Below are positions 26,564 to 33,207 of a stretch of DNA of 64,000 nt, piece by piece. A model generated the notes under the pieces. It worked only from the letters and a program-made list of their open reading frames with translations, was not told where the DNA came from and did not search any database. The position numbers were made by a program, and so were the translations under genes. Source of the DNA: Fusobacteriaceae bacterium (GTDB lineage Bacteria > Fusobacteriota > Fusobacteriia > Fusobacteriales > Fusobacteriaceae); contig JAISTB010000007.1 of the NCBI GenBank assembly GCA_031272775.1, positions 1-64,000 on the forward strand, in the 5' to 3' direction. The first letter of the stretch is position 1. Each line of letters begins with the position of its first letter.

Positions 26564-28434
26564 CACCACTTCACCTCCACTTCCAGAGATTCGGAAAGCA
26601 AATCCGTGATCTTGACCTTGACTGTCCCCGCTTCCTTCGGAATACCGTAAACGCCGTTCACGATTTCTTTCTTCCCCGGAATGTCCATCACGGACGGTTG
26701 CATGACGCCATCATAGTTCCAGTCAATCATGATGGATTCCACAAGCTGTCGCCAATCCTCGACATACTCTTTTTGGAGCGAGAGCTTCTGCATGAGGTTG
26801 AGCGGATAGAACGCCCTGATGACTAGGCGGTCGCCCTCAATGGCGATGTCAGCCTCGGCCTCTCGCTTGAGTTGGAGGTCGGCCTTGTCGCGCAAGATGT
26901 CCACAATCTGAATATCCAGTTTATATCCGGCCACCTCGCTTTCAGAAAAGGCAATCTGCAAATCCGGTTCATGTCCCATGCAAACGATGGTGATTCTCTC
27001 CACCGGCTCGTCCGGGGCCTCGCTTTTTCGCTTTTCGTACAATTTAAACGGCAGATTCGCAATCAGTTCTTCCGAGTCCGCTTTCGTGGCGATGCGATTG
27101 ACAGGCATGATCTTAACCATCCGTCCATCCAGTTCTCCATCCCAGATTTCCGTTTGCGGGAAAGGTTGAATGCCTAGAGCTTCTATCAGTAGATCACGGG
27201 CTTCTATCGGATTACGGAAGAATTCATAATTATTGACATTGTAGACTTCGAATCCGGTATAGAGCGCGGAATCGTCTGATTCATCGGTTTCTGCATCGTC
27301 AGTTCTGAATTTGTCAGGATCTTCTGCAACCATAAAACCTCTCGAAGGCGGAACTTCATATATGTCCGCTCCTTTCTTGCGGCTTTCAGTGAGTGTTGGC
27401 AGCGTAGCATCTACCACAACAGATGTAAGTTCAGCGGCAAGGGAAATAAGCCGCTTCGTCGTGGTTTGGATAGCGCCGAGGTTGATGTCCGCGCCGATAA
27501 ACCTGCGCCCCAGCTTCATAGCGACAGCTTGCGTCGTGCCGCTGCCCATAAAGCAGTCAAACACAAGGTCGCCGGGGTTAGATGATGCTTTAATTATTCG
27601 TTCAATCAATGCTTCCGGTTTTTGGGTGGGATAATCTACTGACTCTGCATAAGTCTTATTCACAATAGGAAAATTCCAATAATCAGGACAAAGTTTTCCA
27701 TTTTGCTTCATATACGTTTTTGTTACCCTGCCATCAGCCAATGTGTTCTCTTTATATCTCCCATTTTCATCTTCTTTATTAAACCTCTTGAGTGTTGTTT
27801 CTGCGAAAGGTACAAACGCTCCGTTAAATATATAGCTATTCGTTTTCTTGTAAAAAAATATCACATCGTGTTTTCTGCCGAAACACTTTGAACTGTCCGT
27901 ACCGCCAGTATAACACCAAATAATTTCATTGAGAAAATTGTCAATACCAAACACTTCATCACAAATACATCGTAAATATCCACTTTTGTGCCAATCACAA
28001 TGCAAATAAATACTCCCTTTGTCCGACAGTAACTCGCGCATAAGGATAAACCGTTCGTACATGAACTGGAGATACTCATCATTTGTCCAGATATCACCAT
28101 ACTGCTTTTCTTCAAATGCGTTTACATCACTCATCGCCTTAACGCCACGAAGCGTAATAGTTTTTTTATACTCCGCCTTGGAGTCGAACGGCGGGTCGAT
28201 ATAGATAAGGTCTACCTTACCGCGAAACTCCTTCATGAGGTGGCTCATCACTTGGAGGTTGTCGCCCCAGAAGATTTTGTTAATCCACCCGTCCTGCTCC
28301 TCGCCGTAGCGTTCGCGGAGCTGCGCGGGAAAATACTGCGTAGAGCGGTAGGGGCGCTTGCCTGTCCACCGCAGTTCGGGGAAGCCCTTAATCGTTGGGC
28401 GCTCCGGGAATTCAAAGGTCATTTGCTCATTCAT
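26563..28434 (-). CDS. DNA adenine methyltransferase, beta class (type III Mod-like)
   Basis: 623 residues. The catalytic motif DPPF (residues 80-83) comes before the SAM-binding motif FMGSGT (295-300), with YPTQKPEALIERI (motif X) at 268-280; this order defines beta-class N6-adenine or N4-cytosine methylases such as type III Mod. The target-recognition region should lie between, at about residues 140-270. A long C-terminal part (about 330-623) has no motif I recognise and may contact Res. The stretch 27601-28020, matching the recognition region, has only about 35% G+C by my count, against about 54% in the 240 bp encoding the following segment. ATG preceded by GAGGAGAGGATA. Second gene of the operon. 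Confidence 0.85.
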   Translation of the reverse strand: MNEQMTFEFPERPTIKGFPELRWTGKRPYRSTQYFPAQLRERYGEEQDGWINKIFWGDNLQVMSHLMKEFRGKVDLIYIDPPFDSKAEYKKTITLRGVKAMSDVNAFEEKQYGDIWTNDEYLQFMYERFILMRELLSDKGSIYLHCDWHKSGYLRCICDEVFGIDNFLNEIIWCYTGGTDSSKCFGRKHDVIFFYKKTNSYIFNGAFVPFAETTLKRFNKEDENGRYKENTLADGRVTKTYMKQNGKLCPDYWNFPIVNKTYAESVDYPTQKPEALIERIIKASSNPGDLVFDCFMGSGTTQAVAMKLGRRFIGADINLGAIQTTTKRLISLAAELTSVVVDATLPTLTESRKKGADIYEVPPSRGFMVAEDPDKFRTDDAETDESDDSALYTGFEVYNVNNYEFFRNPIEARDLLIEALGIQPFPQTEIWDGELDGRMVKIMPVNRIATKADSEELIANLPFKLYEKRKSEAPDEPVERITIVCMGHEPDLQIAFSESEVAGYKLDIQIVDILRDKADLQLKREAEADIAIEGDRLVIRAFYPLNLMQKLSLQKEYVEDWRQLVESIMIDWNYDGVMQPSVMDIPGKKEIVNGVYGIPKEAGTVKVKITDLLSESLEVEVKW

Positions 28435-28463
28435 AAATTTATCCTCTCCTCGAACAAAATTAT

Positions 28464-31325
28464 TTACTGGTTTCCACAGTAGAAGCGGAAGTCGCAGGCG
28501 CCGCAGGTCTTCGCGGAGGAAGCCTTCTGTGTATACTCTTTCCGCAGTATCTTATGAACCGTATCGTCAAACGCGGCAATAGTGGCGTCGATTGCCGTCT
28601 TTTGATACGGATAGATAATCGTCGGCATTCCGCCCTCTTCGCCCGTGTAGTAGAGGTTCATCCTGCTCACCTTCTGCCCTGTCCGTTCCTCCACAAGGTG
28701 GGCGTAGACTTGAAGCTGGCGGCGGTAGTGTTCGAGCCGCTCGGCGTCCTTGAAGATGTCGGGCTTCTTCTCTGACTTGAAGTCCACGAGTTCGACCGTG
28801 TCGCCCTCGCCCTTTATGAGGTCAATCTTACCTTCGATGATGTAGTCGGGCTTCACGAGTGAAACATCGACCTCCGCTTGCTGGATAAGACCCCACGACC
28901 CCGCCTGCCGCTCGGCATAGCGCAGAACCTGCTTCAAGGCGGCATTACGCTGCGGTTCAGCGAGGTAAGTCCGCTCGCTCTTCGTCAGCGAGGTATAATT
29001 TGAGTCAAACCACCCGATAATGTTGTCCGACTGGATGAGGTGTTCCTCGTGCCGGAGCGCGGCACGGTGGATGTCCTCAATCGTTTGGTGTACGAGCATA
29101 CCAAATAACATAGCATTCACACGGACTGGTGCAAATTCCAGCTCCTTGTAGAACTTGTACTGGAGCGAACAGGTCTCGTAAACGGTGATGTGCGACGTGA
29201 ACGAGAACGTGTCTTTGAGGTTCACATCCTTCACGTCCTTGAAGTCAAACTCGACAAGGTCGAGAGCGTCTGCGTCGGGCAGTTCCTCGTAGACCTCTCG
29301 GAAGTACATCGACGGGGTGCGCTTATCCTCGTTGCAAGTCAGAACAAGCAAGTCCTGCGCCCGCGAGAACGCTGTATAATAGAGTCTCCAAAAATCAAAA
29401 TATTTCGTTTGGTCATACGGCTCAAACGCAGGACGCTTGTAGTATTTATCTTCCACGACCTCGATGAGGTCTTTATATGCCTTGCGCGGGATATTGCCGA
29501 GGGAGTCCACGAAGACAATCGGGAACTCCATCCCCTTCGATTGGTGAATCGTCAGGAACGAAACACAGCCACTCGGCGCGTATTCGGCGTCGTCTTCATA
29601 CTCGGAGATGCCGCCGTCAAAGAGCAACCGCAGATAGAGGTTGAAGAACCGTTCCGTGTTGGTATCTATCCACTTGGCGTTAAAGATATCAACGCGGTGC
29701 AAATACTCGAACTTATTCACGACTTGCGTGAAGAGCGCTATGTTTCGTGCAGGCCGCATATCTATCAAGCCGCCTCGCATATCCGTCCCGAGAATAGTGG
29801 CAAATGGAGCAAACTCAAACATCTGGTAAATCAGTCCGGAGTACGCATAATCCGTATTCTCTTTCAATCTGGCATGAAGCTTTCCGCGACGGCGTATCCA
29901 GTTTCTGAAGTCTGCGGCTTCGGCCGTTTCGAGATAAGTGTTTGCCGCAATTACACAACCACGGTAGTATTCATAGTGCTCGGGTTGGAGAAACTTGAAC
30001 GTCTCATCTTCAAGCCCCATCACATATTTCGGGAACACCAACATGAGGCAACCAATCATCAATCGAATCTCCTCGCGTTGGAAGAACATATCCGAGCGCG
30101 GCGAATAGACGTTGACCCCATTCTCTTCCAAGTATTGGGCGAGTTTCGCGACCCGCTTGTGCTTTACGGAGTTGAAGAGAAACGCTATCTGGTTATAGTC
30201 GACCAGTTTCCCTGAACCCATCAGGTCGTGTATGAAGCCGAGAATCTTCTCGCACCACTCGTCCATGTCTTCGCAGCTCGCCAATTTTACGACCGCCGGA
30301 CTTTTCAGGGTTGACTTGGCGTGAGGCTCAATGGTCTTATCGTAACGGAACTTGTTCCATCTGAACCGAAAACGTGCGCCGTCCGTCGTCGCCATCCACC
30401 CGTTGTAGAAATCAATGATGTCACTGTTTGAACGGTAGTTCACCACGAGCGGGATAATCTTGCACTCGCCCTCGGCAAACTTCGCCGGAAACTCAAGGAT
30501 ATTACGGATAGTCGCGCCACGGAATCGGTAGAGACCTTGGTCGTCGTCTCCCACGACACAGATGTTCTTATGATTGCCTCCAAGCAGGAAAACAATCTGC
30601 TCTTGGATATAGTTCGTATCTTGGTACTCGTCTATCATGATGTACCGAATCTTGTTCTGGATTTCGGCGAGGATGGACGGGTTGTTCTTCAGAAGCCAGT
30701 ATGCCTCCGTCTGAATGGCGGAGAAATCCATCAGATTATTTTCCGATAGAACTTTCTGATAGATTTCAAGCACACTCCCCAGTGCTGCAATTTGAGGATT
30801 CGGATCGGCTTTTAAGTCAGTTGGATCGACCAACTCCTCCGTGAGGTTGTTTACGAATTCACAGATATCTCCCGCTTGCCGCCAAGCGCCGCTATTCGTA
30901 AGGATAGAGTCGATATCAGGGATGTTACGAAATTTATGGATATTCTGGAAGACTGTGTAAGACTGGTCAAATTGATCGAGCATCCGATAGTTCTTCCTCA
31001 GACGTGTATATTCAAGGTGCTCTTTAATAATCCGCAGACAAAGCGAATGAAACGTGCCGATATACATCTCGTTGATATTGGCGACGATGCCACGGACGGA
31101 GAGTTCGTTCGTGATTCGGGTCACGAGTTCCTTGGCGGCTTTCTCGGTAAAGGTTGCCATAAGGATTTGCTCCGGCTTGACTCCGCGCTCCTGAATCAGA
31201 TAGATGGCGCGTTGCACAAGGGTATAGGTCTTCCCTGTGCCGGGTCCGGCGGTTATAAGAACGGGTCCGTCTGCAGACTCGATTGCGATCCGCTGCCCCT
31301 CATTGGCGTTGCCGAAGTTGAACAT
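28464..31325 (-). CDS. UvrD/PcrA-type helicase fused to a RecB/Cas4-like Fe-S nuclease
   Basis: 953 residues. SF1A helicase motifs: AGPGTGKT at 26-33, MATFTEKAAKEL, DEYQDTN at 232-238, DDQGLYRFRGA, IHQSKGMEFP and YTAFSRAQDLLVL. The C-terminal third is a RecB-family nuclease with His746 (LVHQTIE), Asp835 (GKIDLI), Asp848 and Lys850 (VDFKSEKK). Four cysteines (719, 941, 944, 950; the last three as CGACDFRFYC) match the iron-sulphur staple of AddB and Cas4. Such proteins unwind and degrade DNA ends. I chose ATG 31325, which follows AAAGGAGT at 8 bp. First gene of the operon, 29 bp before the methyltransferase, so it belongs to the restriction system and not to general repair. Confidence 0.85.
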   Translation of the reverse strand: MFNFGNANEGQRIAIESADGPVLITAGPGTGKTYTLVQRAIYLIQERGVKPEQILMATFTEKAAKELVTRITNELSVRGIVANINEMYIGTFHSLCLRIIKEHLEYTRLRKNYRMLDQFDQSYTVFQNIHKFRNIPDIDSILTNSGAWRQAGDICEFVNNLTEELVDPTDLKADPNPQIAALGSVLEIYQKVLSENNLMDFSAIQTEAYWLLKNNPSILAEIQNKIRYIMIDEYQDTNYIQEQIVFLLGGNHKNICVVGDDDQGLYRFRGATIRNILEFPAKFAEGECKIIPLVVNYRSNSDIIDFYNGWMATTDGARFRFRWNKFRYDKTIEPHAKSTLKSPAVVKLASCEDMDEWCEKILGFIHDLMGSGKLVDYNQIAFLFNSVKHKRVAKLAQYLEENGVNVYSPRSDMFFQREEIRLMIGCLMLVFPKYVMGLEDETFKFLQPEHYEYYRGCVIAANTYLETAEAADFRNWIRRRGKLHARLKENTDYAYSGLIYQMFEFAPFATILGTDMRGGLIDMRPARNIALFTQVVNKFEYLHRVDIFNAKWIDTNTERFFNLYLRLLFDGGISEYEDDAEYAPSGCVSFLTIHQSKGMEFPIVFVDSLGNIPRKAYKDLIEVVEDKYYKRPAFEPYDQTKYFDFWRLYYTAFSRAQDLLVLTCNEDKRTPSMYFREVYEELPDADALDLVEFDFKDVKDVNLKDTFSFTSHITVYETCSLQYKFYKELEFAPVRVNAMLFGMLVHQTIEDIHRAALRHEEHLIQSDNIIGWFDSNYTSLTKSERTYLAEPQRNAALKQVLRYAERQAGSWGLIQQAEVDVSLVKPDYIIEGKIDLIKGEGDTVELVDFKSEKKPDIFKDAERLEHYRRQLQVYAHLVEERTGQKVSRMNLYYTGEEGGMPTIIYPYQKTAIDATIAAFDDTVHKILRKEYTQKASSAKTCGACDFRFYCGNQ

Positions 31326-31378
31326 ATGATTGACTCCTTTGTTGGCGATTTGCATTCTAGAAGGATTCTTCTTTTGTC

Positions 31379-31397
31379 AATTATGGGAAATAATGTT
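31379..31397 (-). repeat. Operator-like 19-bp site, promoter-proximal copy
   Basis: Plus-strand sequence AATTATGGGAAATAATGTT, the exact reverse complement of 31534-31552. It contains the near-palindrome ATTAT-N5-ATAAT. It lies just downstream of the expected transcription start of the helicase-methylase-nuclease operon. Confidence 0.75.
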
Positions 31398-31415
31398 CAT
31401 CACCATATTGATACG

Positions 31416-31444
31416 ATTATACCATGTTTAAGCCGTTTTGTAAA
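31416..31444 (-). promoter_or_regulatory. Promoter of the restriction-island operon
   Basis: On the minus strand -35 TTTACA (plus 31439-31444), 17-bp spacer, -10 TATAAT (plus 31416-31421) with an extended TGG in front. The leader before the helicase start is about 85 nt. Confidence 0.8.
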
Positions 31445-31533
31445 TATTCGCAGGCTTAAAAAACGTATTTTTTTAATGCGCTAAATTTTCAATTTATCCT
31501 TGATTCAGGCCATTTTTGGAACAACTTCAACTC

Positions 31534-31552
31534 AACATTATTTCCCATAATT
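31534..31552 (+). repeat. Operator-like 19-bp site, distal copy
   Basis: AACATTATTTCCCATAATT, inverted relative to the copy at 31379-31397 and about 130 bp upstream of the operon start, so the two sites bracket the promoter. Either a looping operator pair or the ends of a small 174-bp inverted-repeat element. Confidence 0.75.
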
Positions 31553-31800
31553 ATCAATCGTCTGCATCCCGCTAACAATGGGGATTTTTATTTGTATAGC
31601 CAGATTTACAGGCCACAAATTGTCCACAGTAGAATCCCGCAAAAGCCGCTTTTTATAGCGCTTTGCCTTGGCGCCGAAAATTATGTTGAAATAAAGGCCA
31701 CAGACAGCCCGCGGGATTTGTTTTCCGGCAATAGAACCTGATATTTGGCGGGTGCGACATCTCCATTCGGGAGGTAAGTGCGGAAAAAGGCCGTGAAAAC

Positions 31801-31833
31801 AAAAATCTGCGCCGATTTCGCGCAGATTTTTTT
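31801..31833. terminator. Terminator-like hairpin in the island's non-coding end
   Basis: A 12-bp stem, AAAAATCTGCGC/GCGCAGATTTTT, with a 7-nt loop and a T tract to 31833. It can act in both directions, yet no gene immediately upstream on either strand needs it. Confidence 0.7.
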
Positions 31834-31860
31834 GAAGAAAAGAAAAATTCCTTGGTGTCT

Positions 31861-31896
31861 CCCCTTCGCAAGGGGCGATGTCGGGCTCGCCCGACA
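31861..31896. repeat. Pair of REP-like palindromes
   Basis: CCCCTT-CGC-AAGGGG at 31861-31875 followed by TGTCGGG-CTCG-CCCGACA at 31879-31896 and then AGAGAGGT. The arrangement resembles dispersed intergenic palindromes of Firmicutes and relatives that I know by pattern; only one copy is in this window. Confidence 0.55.
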
Positions 31897-31939
31897 GAGA
31901 GGTCAAAGGCAGGCGAGACGAGCAGTCGTCAAATATAGT

Positions 31940-32013
31940 GACCCACAGTCACAGGGTCCGCTTTTTTTGTTGATTTTGAGTGAATTAAATTTTTTTGTTC
32001 CTTTACCTTTGCC
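31940..32013 (+). repeat. Right 74-bp direct repeat (DR-R) bounding the restriction island
   Basis: Copy of 23821-23895 lacking one T. The outer base pairs of the terminator stem are not retained here (GTGACCC instead of CGGACCC on the left arm), as expected if this copy was made by a recombination that began inside the stem. The HipA-like gene's -10 box starts 8 bp beyond it. Confidence 0.95.
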
Positions 32014-32017
32014 GATA

Positions 32018-32026
32018 TGATATAAT
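32018..32026 (+). promoter_or_regulatory. Extended -10 promoter of the HipA-like gene
   Basis: TGATATAAT at 32018-32026, a perfect extended -10 immediately outside the right direct repeat. No good -35 at 17 bp; a TTGTTC lies at 31995-32000 inside the repeat, 20 bp away. Confidence 0.6.
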
Positions 32027-32058
32027 TGTACCATAAATCCTGTGTGGAGAGACAGAAA

Positions 32059-33207
32059 ATGGCCGAATATCCCGTTTTTACCTTAATGCATAAGAACATC
32101 CCGACAGTCGATCTGGAAATTGATTCCAACGGCTTTATTTATCATATTCTCAAAATCCATGACGAAAAGCATCTCCCTCCCGGTATTTCCACTGCCAAAA
32201 ATACCCCTGACCGCGATTCTTTGAACGAATGGCTGCGCAGTCGCTCCATTCCCGCGAGCAGAATGGGCATACAGGAAGTTCTGGAAAAACTGTCGGTCAA
32301 AACGCCGGAACAATTGATCACAAAATGTTTCGGATTGAGTCTCTCCGACCAATACTGGCTCTCTCCGAAAGGATCCGGCTTGAAATGGGAAAACATCAAT
32401 TTTTTTACGAATCCCTTTTCGACAGATGTGGGGAATATCCTGTTCGGACAGGATCCCCGCGGGGATCGGCAGATTGATTTGCTTTCGCCGGACAACACGT
32501 CGGACGGCTGGCTGCAAAAAAAATGGATTATTCAGGAAGGCAGGCGCTGCCTGATCAAGGGCGGGAGCGCCTATTTCAAGCAGGAACCCTATAACGAGGT
32601 GATCGCCGGTGAAATCATGAAGCGCCTCGGCATCCCCCACGTCGAATACCGGCTGATTCAAGATCAAGGCGTTCCATTTTGCGTCTGCGATAATTTCGTC
32701 ACTGCGGAAACGGAATTGATTCCAGCCGCCCGGGTTAAAGATCTCTTCAAACGAAACAACAGCGATTCGCGCTTAACGCATTTCCTGAAATGCTGCGATA
32801 TTTTGGGCATTCCGGATGTGGCGTCGTCCCTTGATCAAATGCTGGCGCTGGATTTTCTCATTTCAAATGAAGACCGCCATTTCCACAATTTCGGATTCCT
32901 CCGAAAGGCCGAAACCCTCGAATGGATAGGCATGGCGCCGATCTATGACAGCGGAACGTCCCTCTGGCTGAACGCCGAACGGGTCGGGCAATCCGTACAA
33001 TGTAAGCCTTTCAGAAAAACCCATGATGAGCAAATCGCTCTTGTCAAGGATTTCAGCCGGTTTGATCCCGAACGGCTCTCCGATATTGAAGAAGTGATCT
33101 TGTCGACGTTCTCCTCTTCGAGGACGATTCCGGCGGAACGCCAAAAGGATATTGTCGCCGCCGTCAAGGTTCGGATTTTGCGCTTGGAGAAGATGGCGGG
33201 ACGGTGA
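32059..33207 (+). CDS. HipA-like serine/threonine kinase, orphan
   Basis: 382 residues. Kinase features of the HipA family: ATP-lysine in LIKGG (Lys167), NEDRHFHNFG (residues 270-279) holding the catalytic Asp272, and IYDSGT with the metal-binding Asp297. The first 150 residues are not a typical HipA N-terminal domain and I do not recognise them. No HipB-type DNA-binding antitoxin is encoded on either side, which is unusual for a HipA toxin; it may act with a distant partner or not be a toxin. ATG at 32059 preceded by TGGAGAG. The last 44 bp overlap, tail to tail, the end of the DUF1537 kinase gene on the other strand. Confidence 0.75.
   Translation: MAEYPVFTLMHKNIPTVDLEIDSNGFIYHILKIHDEKHLPPGISTAKNTPDRDSLNEWLRSRSIPASRMGIQEVLEKLSVKTPEQLITKCFGLSLSDQYWLSPKGSGLKWENINFFTNPFSTDVGNILFGQDPRGDRQIDLLSPDNTSDGWLQKKWIIQEGRRCLIKGGSAYFKQEPYNEVIAGEIMKRLGIPHVEYRLIQDQGVPFCVCDNFVTAETELIPAARVKDLFKRNNSDSRLTHFLKCCDILGIPDVASSLDQMLALDFLISNEDRHFHNFGFLRKAETLEWIGMAPIYDSGTSLWLNAERVGQSVQCKPFRKTHDEQIALVKDFSRFDPERLSDIEEVILSTFSSSRTIPAERQKDIVAAVKVRILRLEKMAGR

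Larger units (their letters stand above)
31553..31939. other. Non-coding segment at the right end of the island
   Basis: No convincing gene. Frames that cross it run through hairpins and have no ribosome site. It contains a terminator-like stem (31801-31833), two REP-like hairpins (31861-31896) and otherwise moderately G+C sequence that could be the remnant of a lost gene; I do not recognise one. Confidence 0.5.

Noticed and set aside
31538-31906. Possible 122-residue minus-strand gene at the island's right end
   Set aside because: The frame runs straight through a terminator stem and two REP-like palindromes, has no ribosome site and no recognisable domain.
31940-32013. DR-R as a terminator for a rightward gene in the island
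   Set aside because: Its stem is shortened to five pairs relative to DR-L and no rightward gene precedes it; it is better explained as a duplicated copy.
23821-32013. Prophage or integrative element
   Set aside because: Despite the flanking direct repeats there is no integrase, structural, replication or conjugation gene between them.
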